Origin: Chloroflexota bacterium
GTDB lineage: Bacteria > Chloroflexota > Ktedonobacteria > Ktedonobacterales > Ktedonobacteraceae
Reading direction: 5' to 3'
Assembly: GCA_902810755.1 (NCBI GenBank)
Contig: CADDYT010000060.1
Span: 1 to 37,140, forward strand
Length of the DNA: 37,140 bases
Position 1 is the first letter of the stretch. Each line of letters starts with the position of its first letter. A program made the translations under genes and the position numbers. Under the pieces are notes generated by a model. That model ran no database searches and had not been told where the DNA came from. It saw only the letters and a program-made list of their open reading frames with translations. Of this stretch, positions 24,301-33,110 are shown piece by piece.

Positions 24301-26391
24301 CTAGCGTGGATAGGCTGCCGCGACGCCGCCATCGACATTGAGGATATTGCCGGTGCTTTTGCGCGCGCGCGTGGGCGAGGCAAAGAAGGCCACCGCTTCG
24401 GCGATATCCTCCGGCAGGATGTTGACGCCCAGCGTGGTGCGCTTGCGATACACCTCTTCCAGTTGATCGGGTGCCACGCCATAGGTAGCGGCGCGCTCCT
24501 GCCGCCATGCGCTGTCCCAGATACGCGACCCGGTCAGCACGGCATCGGGATTGACGGTATTGACGCGAATGCCGAACTGGCCGCCTTCTTCGGCCAGGCA
24601 GCGCGCCAGGTGCGCCTCCGCCGCTTTGGCCGTCGAGTACGCCGCCGCGTTCTTGCCCGCGACCAGCGCGTTTTTGCTGGCAACGAAGACGAGATTGCCC
24701 CCGCGTCCCTGCGCCTGCATGAGCCGGAAGCCCTCACGCGCCACCAGAAAATAGCCGGTCGCCAGAATGTTCCAGTTGCGGTTCCACTCCGCGAGCGTCG
24801 TCTCCGTAATCGGCGCGCTGGAAGCGATGCCCGCGTTATTGACAACGCTATCGATGCCGCCAAAGGCGAGCGCCGCCTGCGCAAAGGCCGCGCGCACGCT
24901 CTCTTCGCCGGTCACATCCATCTTCACGGCGACCGCGCGCCCGGCTCCATACTGCTGATTGAGGTACGCCGCCAGTTTTTCTGCCCCTGCCAGATCGATA
25001 TCGGCAGCGACGATATGGGCGCCATCCTGCGCGAGGCGACGACAGATGGCCGAACCAATGCCGCCCGCCGCACCCGTCACCAGCGCCACATGGCGGGCAA
25101 ACTCGCGCTCCGGCGGAGCCAGTTTGAGCTTGTACTGTTCCAGCGGCCAGTATTCGACCGCGTAGCTCTCGGCATCACTGAGTGAAACGAAGCCGCCGCA
25201 CGCCTCCGCGCCACGCATGACAGCAATCGCGCGGTGGTAGAGCTGGGCGGAAACATCGGCCATCGCCGCATCCCTGCCGGTAGTAAACATGCCCAGGCCG
25301 GGGATCAAAATGACGCGCGGGTGCGCATCAACGGCGGCATCGGCCTCGCGATAGACCGGCACGGCGGCATCGGGATCGAGATTTTTCGCCGCGTTGGTCT
25401 GTAGATAGCCCTGATATTTCTCGATGTAGGCCGCGACGCCCGCGCGCAGAGCTTCGTTGAGCGCATCGACACCCTGCCCGGGCGTCCAGTTGACGAGCAG
25501 GGGCCAGGGCTTCGTATGCACAAGATGATCAGGGCAGGCCGCGCCAATCTGCGTCAGGCGCGGCGCGTCCTGGCTACTGGCGAAGGCCAGCACGTCTTCG
25601 CCGTCCTCGAAGCGCAGTATCTGTCGTTTCTCTGTGGAAAGCAGCCCGCGCAAGGTAGGAGCAACACGGGCCGCGAGGTCGCGCCGCTCATCAGGGGCAA
25701 GCGCGGGAACGCTCATGCCGCCGAAAACGGGGCGGTCGGCGTGAGCAATCCGCTCCTCGACAAAATCACGGGCTTGCGCAATGGTCTCCAGAGTCGAGGC
25801 ATAGCAGGCTTCGTCGGTCTCGCCCCAGGTGATGAGACCGTGTCTGGCGAGGATAACGAGCTTCGCCTCCGGGTGGCTGCGCACGGCAAGGGCCACCTCG
25901 CGGGCCAGCCCGAAGCCGGGGCGGCGATAGGGAATCCAGAGCAGCGCGTCGCCGAAGCAGTCGCGGGCCAGTTGCTCGCCGTCGGCAGCGCAGGCAAAGT
26001 AGTTCGTGGCGTCGGCATGCGTGTGGTCAATATGCGCGAACGGCAGAAAGGCATGCAGCAAGGTCTCGATGGACGGACGCGGTCGCCCTGGTTCATAGAA
26101 GCAGTGTGCAAGATAGTCCACCATCTCCGTATCGCTCATGCGCTCGCGTTCGAGCAGGGGCAACACATCGTCCAGATACAGCCCTGTAAAAGAGGCTTCG
26201 GTCACGCTCGCCAGATCGGAACCGGAGCCTTTGACCCACAGCACACGCGCTGGCCGCCCGCGAAAATCGATTTCATCCGCCTTCGCGGACGTATTGCCGC
26301 CGCCCCAGTTACAGATCGTGCGGTCTGCCCCCAGCCTGCGCGAGCGGGCCACCAGCTGCGCCAGCACCGTTGACACAGAAACACCTGTCAT
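24301..26391 (-). CDS. rhaEW: Bifunctional rhamnulose-1-phosphate aldolase / lactaldehyde dehydrogenase
   Basis: A 696-residue fusion. The N-terminal part (about 1-400) is a class II aldolase/adducin domain with the zinc ligands in IDHTHADATNYF. It cleaves L-rhamnulose 1-phosphate to DHAP and L-lactaldehyde. The C-terminal part (about 430-696) is a short-chain dehydrogenase with TGAAGGIG at about residue 437, NNAG, the Ser of VFVASKNAL and the catalytic AAAYSTAKAAE. It oxidises lactaldehyde to L-lactate with NAD. All catalytic residues expected in both halves appear present. GGAAGGA precedes the ATG. The fusion is known in Actinobacteria, Chloroflexota and some Proteobacteria under names such as RhaE, RhaEW or RhaD. 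Confidence 0.94.
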   Translation of the reverse strand: MTGVSVSTVLAQLVARSRRLGADRTICNWGGGNTSAKADEIDFRGRPARVLWVKGSGSDLASVTEASFTGLYLDDVLPLLERERMSDTEMVDYLAHCFYEPGRPRPSIETLLHAFLPFAHIDHTHADATNYFACAADGEQLARDCFGDALLWIPYRRPGFGLAREVALAVRSHPEAKLVILARHGLITWGETDEACYASTLETIAQARDFVEERIAHADRPVFGGMSVPALAPDERRDLAARVAPTLRGLLSTEKRQILRFEDGEDVLAFASSQDAPRLTQIGAACPDHLVHTKPWPLLVNWTPGQGVDALNEALRAGVAAYIEKYQGYLQTNAAKNLDPDAAVPVYREADAAVDAHPRVILIPGLGMFTTGRDAAMADVSAQLYHRAIAVMRGAEACGGFVSLSDAESYAVEYWPLEQYKLKLAPPEREFARHVALVTGAAGGIGSAICRRLAQDGAHIVAADIDLAGAEKLAAYLNQQYGAGRAVAVKMDVTGEESVRAAFAQAALAFGGIDSVVNNAGIASSAPITETTLAEWNRNWNILATGYFLVAREGFRLMQAQGRGGNLVFVASKNALVAGKNAAAYSTAKAAEAHLARCLAEEGGQFGIRVNTVNPDAVLTGSRIWDSAWRQERAATYGVAPDQLEEVYRKRTTLGVNILPEDIAEAVAFFASPTRARKSTGNILNVDGGVAAAYPR

Positions 26392-26473
26392 CGCATTGAA
26401 TCCTTCCGTCTATCCTATCCACATACCACTTCCGTAGGCGTCGATTGATTGCGCGCCTCTATCAAGCTATTAC

Positions 26474-27688
26474 TCACGCTCCGGGGTAGCCGCTGGATGA
26501 GGCGACGGCGGGGCGTTCGGCGGCTACACGCTCAGCATAGCCGCTGGCGCGGAAGGCCGCGATGGGGTCCGGGTTGAGGCCCTGGCGGGTACGGAACTCG
26601 GCCAGCAGGGGGCGCACGTCGGTTTCGTAAGCGGCCTGCAGGACACGGTAGGCTCCCAGCACATCGCCGGATTCTTGCGCCTGGCGCAGAGCGGCGCGGT
26701 CGACCAGCAGCGCCTTGACATAGGCGGTCTGCACGTTGAGGACGCTCTGAATCATGGCCTCAATCTTCGGCTCGATGTTGTGCGACTGGTCGATCATGTA
26801 GGCGATGCGAGCGGCATTGGCGTTGCCGTCGGCCTGCGCGCCGATGATCTCGTTGAAGATGCAGAAGAGGTCGAAGGGGTTCTGCGAGCCAACAATCAGA
26901 TCGTCATCGGCATAGCGACGGTCGTTGAAGTGGAAGCCGCCGAGCCGCTCTTCGTCCAGCAGTTGCGCGACGATCTGGGCGATGTTGGTTCCCTGCGCGT
27001 GATGGCCGGTATCCACCAGCACATCGGCCTGCGGCCCCAGCTTCTGCGCCATCAGCAGCGAGGTTCCCCAGTCGGGCAGGTCGGTAGAATAAAAGGCCGG
27101 CTCGAAGAATTTGTATTCGATGAGCAGGCGCATACCGGCGGGCAGCGCGGCATAGATGACCTGCAGCGAGTCCAGCAGGCGATGGCGGCGGCGGCGCAGA
27201 TCGTCCTGGCCGGGATAGTTGGTGCCGTCGGCCAGCCAGAGGCTGATGATGTTCGAGCCAACCGTCTGCGCAATCTGGATACACTCCAGCACGTGATCGA
27301 TGGCTCGCTGCCGTACTGCCGCGTCGAAATGGCACAGGCTGCCCAGGCGATAGATGTCTTCCTGAAAGAGATTGGGATTGACGGCTCCCAGGCGCAGGCC
27401 CAGTTCGGCGGCATAGACTTTCACCGCCTGCCAGTCTTCTACTTTATCCCAGGGAATGTGAATGGCGACGCCGGGGCAGATGCCCGTCACTTTGTTGACC
27501 TCGGCGGCATCGGCCAGCTTCTCCCATAGCGTGCGCGCCGCGCCGGGCCAGTGAAAGACTTTGAAGCGCGTCCCCGAATCGCCATAGCCCCACGATGGCG
27601 TCTCGACACTGAATTGTCGCATGGCCGCGATCACGCCGTCGATAGTGATTCCTCGCTCCCGCAAGCGGTCTTCGATTTCTGAACTCAC
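26474..27688 (-). CDS. rhaI: L-rhamnose isomerase (RhaI type)
   Basis: A 404-residue TIM-barrel isomerase that converts L-rhamnose to L-rhamnulose. It belongs to the RhaI branch known from Pseudomonas stutzeri and actinobacteria rather than the E. coli RhaA family. Features include WGYGDSGTRFKVF near the N-terminus and the metal-ligand segments LLIEYKFFEPAFYS, VLVDTGHHAQGTNIA and GGFHFNDRRYADDDL. The start is GTG at 27688 with AAGGTG upstream. The gene is 45 bp downstream of rhaM and 82 bp upstream of rhaEW. Confidence 0.94.
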   Translation of the reverse strand: MSSEIEDRLRERGITIDGVIAAMRQFSVETPSWGYGDSGTRFKVFHWPGAARTLWEKLADAAEVNKVTGICPGVAIHIPWDKVEDWQAVKVYAAELGLRLGAVNPNLFQEDIYRLGSLCHFDAAVRQRAIDHVLECIQIAQTVGSNIISLWLADGTNYPGQDDLRRRRHRLLDSLQVIYAALPAGMRLLIEYKFFEPAFYSTDLPDWGTSLLMAQKLGPQADVLVDTGHHAQGTNIAQIVAQLLDEERLGGFHFNDRRYADDDLIVGSQNPFDLFCIFNEIIGAQADGNANAARIAYMIDQSHNIEPKIEAMIQSVLNVQTAYVKALLVDRAALRQAQESGDVLGAYRVLQAAYETDVRPLLAEFRTRQGLNPDPIAAFRASGYAERVAAERPAVASSSGYPGA

Positions 27689-27733
27689 GTATTCACCTTG
27701 CCTGATCTATTGCTCGTCTCCGCTACCTCTATC

Positions 27734-28048
27734 TTAATCAAGATGAAACACTTCCTCAAGTACGGCAGGAAAACCGGTAGCTGCCTCGGTCTCACGTATT
27801 AAAATATCGCTCATCTGCGCCTCCCAGCGTTCGCTGGCCTGGCTGCTCGCCATGATTTCCAGGTATCGCTGAAAATCGTCGACCTCCATGTAGGCAAAGA
27901 GGTCTGTACCGCGCAGGTAGATGGAGTAGTTGTGACAGCCTGCGCGCTTGAGGTCTGCCAGCAACTCCGGCCAGACCTGCCGGTGCCGCCTGCGATATTC
28001 CTCCTCCGTTCCCGGCTTGATTTTCATGGTGAAGGCAATGCGCTGCAT
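27734..28048 (-). CDS. rhaM: L-rhamnose mutarotase
   Basis: A 104-residue dimeric alpha/beta-barrel protein that interconverts alpha- and beta-L-rhamnose so that isomerase receives the right anomer. It aligns well from memory with E. coli RhaM in EEYRRRHRQVWPELLADL, HNYSIYLRGTDLFAYMEV and the C-terminal LEEVFHL. The start is the ATG of MQRIAFTMK with GGAAGGG seven nt upstream; six earlier in-frame codons are not needed. It lies between the receptor gene rhaS and rhaI. Confidence 0.93.
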   Translation of the reverse strand: MQRIAFTMKIKPGTEEEYRRRHRQVWPELLADLKRAGCHNYSIYLRGTDLFAYMEVDDFQRYLEIMASSQASERWEAQMSDILIRETEAATGFPAVLEEVFHLD

Positions 28049-28093
28049 ATGTCCGCCCTTCCTCATGTCTATGCGATGGCCCGCTTGCAGGAA

Positions 28094-28124
28094 GGCTATA
28101 TGGGCCTCCCTGCAAACGAACTTC
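28094..28124 (-). other. Intercistronic hairpin between rhaS and rhaM
   Basis: The arms GCAGG(A/G)AGGC and GCCTTCCTGC form a roughly 10-bp stem with one mismatch and a 7-nt loop in the 158-bp gap after rhaS. No T-run follows. Such hairpins often protect the upstream receptor mRNA and raise receptor levels relative to downstream enzymes; that role here is inference. Confidence 0.4.
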
Positions 28125-28224
28125 CCTGATGCCTTTGCTCCTAACTTTTTCAGGTCTGCTGCTCTACTTCCCTGGAAGCGACAGGAACCAGTCCCTTACT
28201 CGACCTTCCCGTTCGGAATTGAAA

Positions 28225-29262
28225 CTAGAAGTTGAACTGGTCGATATTGGAACTGTTGAAGACGGTTGGCGGGCCAAGCAGCACCACGTTGTTCGCGCCG
28301 ATGGTATAGCTGCCCAGTTTGCCAGCCGTGAAGGTCTCGCCGACGTTGCCCTTGATCTTGCCCTGAATCAGCAGAGCAGCGACGTAGTAGGCCAGGTAGC
28401 CCAGGTTGGCAGGGTTCCACAGCTCAAAGGCTTTGATTGTGCCATCCTTCACATACTGGCGCAACTGATTCGGCGTTCCCAGGCCGGTCAGGGCCACCTG
28501 CCCGCCCTTATGCACCGATTCGAGCGCGCGGGCGGCGGCAGCGATGCCCACCGTCGTGGGGGAGATGATGCCCTTCAGGTTCGGGTACTGCTGGAGCAGG
28601 GCCAGCGTCTGGTTGAAGCTGGTCTGGTCATCATCATTGCCGTATGCAATCTTGACCAGTTGCATCTTCGGGTACTTTGTCAGTTCCTGCTTCATGAAGC
28701 CGATCCAGGTGTTCTGGTTCGCTGCCGTGCTGGCTGCCGAGAGAATGGCGATCTGGCCCGTGCTATTGATCTGCTGCGCCAGTAAATCCACCTCGCTGCG
28801 GCCAATCTGCTCGCTATCGGCCTGGTTGACAAAGACGTTACGCGCGTCGGGCGCGACATCGGCGTCATAGCTTACGACCTTGATGCCCTGCGCCATCGCC
28901 TGCTTGAGCGCGGGTGCGACGGCGTTGGGGTCATCGCCAGAGATAACGATGGCGCCGACATGCTGCTCGGTGAGGGTGGTGATGAACGGCACCTGCGCGG
29001 CGGCATTGGCCGAGGACGGGCCAACCTGCTTGAACTGGCCGTTCAGATCCTTCGCCGCCTGCTGGCCGCCAGAGGCGGCAGTGTCAAAATACGGATTGTT
29101 GATCTGCTTGGGCAAGAATACGATGTTGAGATTACTGCCGGACCCCGTACCGCTCGTCGGGGTACCGCCTGTTGTGCCGCCGGTGCTGCCTCCACAGGCC
29201 GCTAACAGCAGCATGACAGAGACCAGGAAAACGGGTACCAGTGTGCGAAACAGCTTCTTCAC
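28225..29262 (-). CDS. rhaS: Rhamnose ABC transporter substrate-binding lipoprotein
   Basis: A 345-residue solute receptor of the periplasmic-binding protein family 4 (RbsB/RhaS-like). It has a lipobox ending at Cys23 (LLAACGGS) and a Gly/Thr-rich linker. Core motifs include VFLPKQINNPYFDTAASGGQQAAKD, VISGDDPNAVAPAL and VVSYDADVAPDAR (quoted in parts). The start is GTG at 29262 with AAGGAGGAG directly upstream. The rhamnose ligand is inferred from the operon, which contains all rhamnose catabolic enzymes. It is the last gene of the transporter block. Confidence 0.92.
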   Translation of the reverse strand: MKKLFRTLVPVFLVSVMLLLAACGGSTGGTTGGTPTSGTGSGSNLNIVFLPKQINNPYFDTAASGGQQAAKDLNGQFKQVGPSSANAAAQVPFITTLTEQHVGAIVISGDDPNAVAPALKQAMAQGIKVVSYDADVAPDARNVFVNQADSEQIGRSEVDLLAQQINSTGQIAILSAASTAANQNTWIGFMKQELTKYPKMQLVKIAYGNDDDQTSFNQTLALLQQYPNLKGIISPTTVGIAAAARALESVHKGGQVALTGLGTPNQLRQYVKDGTIKAFELWNPANLGYLAYYVAALLIQGKIKGNVGETFTAGKLGSYTIGANNVVLLGPPTVFNSSNIDQFNF

Positions 29263-29274
29263 TGTCTCCTCCTT

Positions 29275-30270
29275 CTACACTTGCTTTGAACTTCCCACGG
29301 CCAGATGCCGCCGGGCTACAACGACCTGAATGCGCCGGGCGAGATTGGGACCCAGCACAGAAAGGATCAACAGCAGGCCAATGGCCAGACTCTGGATATC
29401 GCCGCTGATATTCTTCAGTCCCAGAATGTTCTGCAAAATGGCAACGATGAATGTGGCGAGGACGACGCCCGGCAACGAGCCGCGCCCGCCGAAGATATCG
29501 ACGCCGCCCAGCAGGACAACCGTCACCACCTCCAGTTCAAATCCCACCGCGTTGTCGGGCCGCGCGCTGGAAAAGCGAGCCGTGAAAATGACGCCCGCCA
29601 GCGCCGCCAGCAGCCCGGAAAGGATGAAAAGCGCCAGCTTTATGCGGGCGACGTTGATGCCAGCAAAGCGTGCCGCCTCTTTGTTATTGCCAATCGCGTA
29701 GAGCTGCCTGCCCAGACGGCTAAAGTGCAGCACCACCGCGAAAATCACGGCCAGCGCGGCAAAGATCAGGCCGGACCAGGGCAGTTCGGTGCCGGGGATG
29801 GTGCTGAAGCCAAAGTTGGTAAAGGCGGTGGGAAAGTTGCTGACCGCCTGGTCTCCCAGCACAACATAGGCCAGGCCGCGAAAGAGGGCCAGCGTGCCAA
29901 TCGTGATGACCAGCGAGGGCAGCGCCAGCCGCGTGACCAGCACGCCGTTGAAATAGCCCGCGACAAGCCCGACCAGCAGCGCCACAACGATCGCCAGCGG
30001 CATGGAATTGCTGCGCTGCCAGAGGAAGCCCAGCACGACGCTGGCCAGCCCCAGCACCGAGGCAACCGAGAGATCAATCTCGCCGGCAATGATGATCAGC
30101 GTCATCGGCAGAGCCATGATGGCAATTTCCATGATGTTGCTGGTGATGGCGTAAAAGTTAAAGCCGCTCAGGAAATAGGGCGAGAGAAGGGAGCCGAGCA
30201 AGATGCTGACAAGCAGCAGCACGACCAGCAGAGCCTCCCAGGTCTTCAGCAGCGATGTGAGTTTTTTCAT
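29275..30270 (-). CDS. rhaQ: Rhamnose ABC transporter permease (RhaQ-type)
   Basis: A 331-residue permease of the RbsC/branched-chain superfamily with about 9-10 membrane segments. The segment GEIDLSVASVLGLASVV and the C-terminal FELEVVTVVLLGGVDIFGGRG match ribose/rhamnose-type permeases. The ATG overlaps the rhaP stop by 4 bp (ATGA) and has GGAGGAAGAG just upstream. Which of the two permeases deserves the P or Q name is a matter of convention. Confidence 0.9.
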   Translation of the reverse strand: MKKLTSLLKTWEALLVVLLLVSILLGSLLSPYFLSGFNFYAITSNIMEIAIMALPMTLIIIAGEIDLSVASVLGLASVVLGFLWQRSNSMPLAIVVALLVGLVAGYFNGVLVTRLALPSLVITIGTLALFRGLAYVVLGDQAVSNFPTAFTNFGFSTIPGTELPWSGLIFAALAVIFAVVLHFSRLGRQLYAIGNNKEAARFAGINVARIKLALFILSGLLAALAGVIFTARFSSARPDNAVGFELEVVTVVLLGGVDIFGGRGSLPGVVLATFIVAILQNILGLKNISGDIQSLAIGLLLILSVLGPNLARRIQVVVARRHLAVGSSKQV

Positions 30271-31316
30271 GTTCTCTTCCTCCCCGCGCGAATGGCACGC
30301 TGCAGCCAGCGCGTGATGAAGGCATCCAGCACCACCGCGCCGATAATGGCCGCGCCATAGATCGCCTGCAGCCAGAACTGGGAAATATTGAGGATATTCA
30401 GCGCATTTTCCAGCGTCCCCAGCACAATCGCGCCGAGCATAGCCCCCAGGATGGTTCCCGAACCGCCAAAGATGTTGACGCCGCCCACGACGACCGCCGC
30501 GATCACCTGCAATTCCAGCCCGGTGGCGTTGGTCGCATCAACGGTGGCGAAGCGCGCGCCCCAGAGGACGCCTGCCAGCCCGCAGAGCAGGCCAGAAGCG
30601 GAGAAGGCGGCAAAGATCAACCTGTCGGCGCGAATACCGATCATCTTCGCCGCCTCTGGATTGCTGCCCACTGCGTAGAGCTGCCGCCCGCTCTGTGAGG
30701 TGTGCAGGAAATAGCCGACGATGATGGCGACAACGGCGGCGATCAGGATCAGCGCCGGTATCCCAAAGATCTGTGTGGTTGCCAGCGCCAGATAGTCGGA
30801 TGGCACGTCGGACGCATTCACCTGCGAAGTGGTGTTGGCCGCGAAGATAAAGACCAGCCCGCGATAGGCGTAGAGGGTGCCGAGCGTGGCGACAATCGAG
30901 GGGACGCGCCCGAAGGAGACGATCAGTCCGTTGATCATGCCCAGAGCCAGCCCCAGCCCGCAGCCGAGCAGGATACCGAGCAGCAGGCTGGCATGGGGTA
31001 GCTCTTTGAAGAAATAGGCTGTGACAAAAGCCGTGAAGCCCACCGTCGAACCCACCGACAGGTCAACGTTGCGCGCCAGCACCACCAGCGTCTCCCCGAC
31101 GGCCACAATCGCCAGAATGGCGACAGCAAGCAGAATCTGCTCGAAATTGTTGATGCTCAGAAAACGCGGTGCCTGAATGCCGACGATAACGATAATGAGC
31201 AGTAAGACGATCAGCAGGCCCAGTTCGCGCACGCGGCTGACGAGGCCAAGCAGGCGCGCCTGACCTGACAACCCGCGCTGCTTGACCCTCTCTACTTCTT
31301 TACTCGTGGTGGTCAT
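30267..31316 (-). CDS. rhaP: Rhamnose ABC transporter permease (RhaP-type)
   Basis: A 349-residue second permease of the same superfamily as RhaQ, which with it forms the heterodimeric channel. Characteristic stretches are VLARNVDLSVGSTVGF and LELQVIAAVVVGGVNIFGGSG. The C-terminus is basic (TRWLQRAIRAGRKRT). The start is taken at the ATG of MTTTSKEVE, 4 bp after the rhaT stop. An in-frame ATG four codons earlier (31328) would overlap rhaT by 8 bp and is about equally likely. Confidence 0.9.
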   Translation of the reverse strand: MTTTSKEVERVKQRGLSGQARLLGLVSRVRELGLLIVLLLIIVIVGIQAPRFLSINNFEQILLAVAILAIVAVGETLVVLARNVDLSVGSTVGFTAFVTAYFFKELPHASLLLGILLGCGLGLALGMINGLIVSFGRVPSIVATLGTLYAYRGLVFIFAANTTSQVNASDVPSDYLALATTQIFGIPALILIAAVVAIIVGYFLHTSQSGRQLYAVGSNPEAAKMIGIRADRLIFAAFSASGLLCGLAGVLWGARFATVDATNATGLELQVIAAVVVGGVNIFGGSGTILGAMLGAIVLGTLENALNILNISQFWLQAIYGAAIIGAVVLDAFITRWLQRAIRAGRKRT

Positions 31317-31320
31317 ACCA

Positions 31321-32823
31321 TCACTCATCCTGTCCTGTGGCGGCAAACATGACCCGCTCCTGCGTCGCCTCGGCGCGGGTAAATGTGCCGGTAACACGTC
31401 CTTCGTGAAGAACAATAACGCGGTCAGCCATAGCCAGAACCTCCGGTAGCTCGCTGGAGATCAAGATAATCGCCAGGCCTCTGGCCGCCAGTTCTGAAAT
31501 AATGCGGTGAACTTCGGATTTGGCCCCCACGTCGATGCCGCGCGTTGGCTCGTCCAGAATCAGCACCGACGGCTCCGTCGCCAGCCATTTACCCAGCACC
31601 ACTTTCTGCTGATTGCCGCCCGAAAGCGCGTTGACCAGTTGCTCCACGCCCGTCGAACGCACGCGCAGTTGCTCGGAATATGCGCGCGCAAGCTGCCGTT
31701 CGCGGCGCGGGTCAACCAGCCCCAGGCGCGAAACCTTTTGCAGGATAGGCAGGGTGACGTTGGCGGCGATGCTGAAGTTCATGACCAGCCCCTGCTGGTG
31801 GCGGTCCTCCGGCACGTAGGCAATGCCATGCTCCATCGCCTGCTGCGGCGAGCGAATCTCTACCTGCCTGCCCTTGAGCCAGATTTCGCCGCTCTCCGCC
31901 CGGTCGATGCCGAACAGCACCCGCGCCACCTCTGTGCGCCCGGCCCCCACCAGGCCCGCGAAACCGAGAATTTCGCCGCGCCGCAACTGGAAACTGACAT
32001 CACTGAAGACGCCGGGCCGCGTCAGATGGCGCACCTCCAGCACGACCTCCCCGATCTCGGCCTCGCCTTTGGGAAACAGATTGGAGAGTTCGCGCCCGAC
32101 CATGTGCCTGATAATCTCTTCAGTACTCATCTCGCTGACGGGGGCCGTGATGATATGCGCGCCGTCGCGCAAGACGGTCAGCCGGTCGCCAATGCTGAAA
32201 ATTTCTTCCAGACGGTGGCTGACAAAGAGAATCGCTACGCCGCGCTCGCGTAGTTGTTTGACAATGGCAAATAATTCATCGACCTCGTGCGCGGAAAGGG
32301 CCGCCGTCGGTTCGTCCAGCACCAGCACGCGCGCCTGCAATGAGAGGGCTTTGGCAATCTCCACCAGTTGCTGCTCGGCCACAGAAAGCCCCTGCACAGG
32401 CATGTGAGAATCGAGAGAGACATCCAGCGAGGCCAGCAGTTGATCGACCTCGCGATACATGCGCTTCCAGTCGACGCGCCCGAAGCGGTCGCGGGGGTGG
32501 CGACCCATGAAGACATTCTCGGCCACGTCCAGATCCGGAAATAACATCGGCTCCTGCTGGACAACGGCGATGCCCAGCGCCTGCGCCTGCGTGGGCGAGC
32601 GCAGTTCTATCACCTGACCGTCAAATTTCACCACCCCGGCGTCCGGCCTGTGGATACCGGCCAGAATTTTCACCAGCGTACTTTTGCCCGCGCCATTCTC
32701 GCCCACCAGCGCATGTACTTCGCCGGGAAATACCTGAAAGTCCACGTCGCGCAGGGCCTGCACGCCGCCAAAATGTTTGGAAATACCTACCAGTTCAACA
32801 ATAGGCCCGGCAGTTTGCGTCAC
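31321..32823 (-). CDS. rhaT: Rhamnose ABC transporter ATP-binding protein
   Basis: A 500-residue duplicated ATPase (RbsA/RhaT type). The first domain has a full Walker A (GENGAGKST), signature GLSVAEQQLVEIAKAL and Walker B VLVLDEPTAALS. The second domain has a degenerate Walker A (GLVGAGRTEVAR) but a strong signature LSGGNQQKVVLGKWL and Walker B VLILDEPTRGIDVG, as is usual for sugar importers. The start is GTG at 32823, with AAGGAGGG eight nt upstream; upstream in-frame ATGs lack such a site. It is the first gene of the rha-lut operon. The name follows ABC-type RhaT usage, not the unrelated E. coli RhaT symporter. Confidence 0.93.
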   Translation of the reverse strand: MTQTAGPIVELVGISKHFGGVQALRDVDFQVFPGEVHALVGENGAGKSTLVKILAGIHRPDAGVVKFDGQVIELRSPTQAQALGIAVVQQEPMLFPDLDVAENVFMGRHPRDRFGRVDWKRMYREVDQLLASLDVSLDSHMPVQGLSVAEQQLVEIAKALSLQARVLVLDEPTAALSAHEVDELFAIVKQLRERGVAILFVSHRLEEIFSIGDRLTVLRDGAHIITAPVSEMSTEEIIRHMVGRELSNLFPKGEAEIGEVVLEVRHLTRPGVFSDVSFQLRRGEILGFAGLVGAGRTEVARVLFGIDRAESGEIWLKGRQVEIRSPQQAMEHGIAYVPEDRHQQGLVMNFSIAANVTLPILQKVSRLGLVDPRRERQLARAYSEQLRVRSTGVEQLVNALSGGNQQKVVLGKWLATEPSVLILDEPTRGIDVGAKSEVHRIISELAARGLAIILISSELPEVLAMADRVIVLHEGRVTGTFTRAEATQERVMFAATGQDE

Positions 32824-32873
32824 GCTCTTTCCCTCCTTACCGCCCATACTTGACGGGTTCGTTCGCGGACAGT

Positions 32874-32902
32874 ACAATATCCTTGAATTGAATCGTTTCA
32901 AT
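32874..32902 (-). promoter_or_regulatory. Promoter and LacI-type operator of the rha-lut operon
   Basis: The 16-bp near-palindrome ATTGAATCGTTTCAAT lies at 32887-32902. Read on the - strand it contains the -35 box TTGAAA (32896-32901). A TATTGT hexamer (32874-32879) 16 nt downstream is the best -10. Repressor bound here would block the operon. One half-site base differs from the perfect palindrome in front of lacI. Confidence 0.7.
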
Positions 32903-33007
32903 CAGAGCCGAAAAAGCGACATCTAGCAGGATGTGAACAGGAAATAGCCGATGAATAGCGTTCGTATTCCGTTTTAAGCAGAGCCGACAAAGTTGTCGCA
33001 ATCACTG

Positions 33008-33037
33008 ATTGAAACGTTTCAATGAAAAAAGTATAAT
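33008..33037 (+). promoter_or_regulatory. Promoter and perfect LacI-type operator of the regulator gene
   Basis: The perfect palindrome ATTGAAACGTTTCAAT lies at 33008-33023, with the central CG typical of LacI-family sites. It contains the -35 box TTGAAA (33009-33014). After 17 nt comes TATAAT (33032-33037). This arrangement predicts autoregulation. The centres of the two operators are 121 bp apart, a distance that would allow DNA looping by a tetramer. Confidence 0.78.
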
Positions 33038-33110
33038 CGCTTCTGGTTGCCTTGTCAAGGGTTTCTGGCCTGGAAATCAGTGCTACTGAGCAAATGGGGA
33101 AAGTTGTAAT

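Noticed and set aside
28129..28785. 218-codon + strand frame over the end of rhaS
   Set aside because: It is antisense to the rhaS coding region, whose lipoprotein signal and family motifs are clear.
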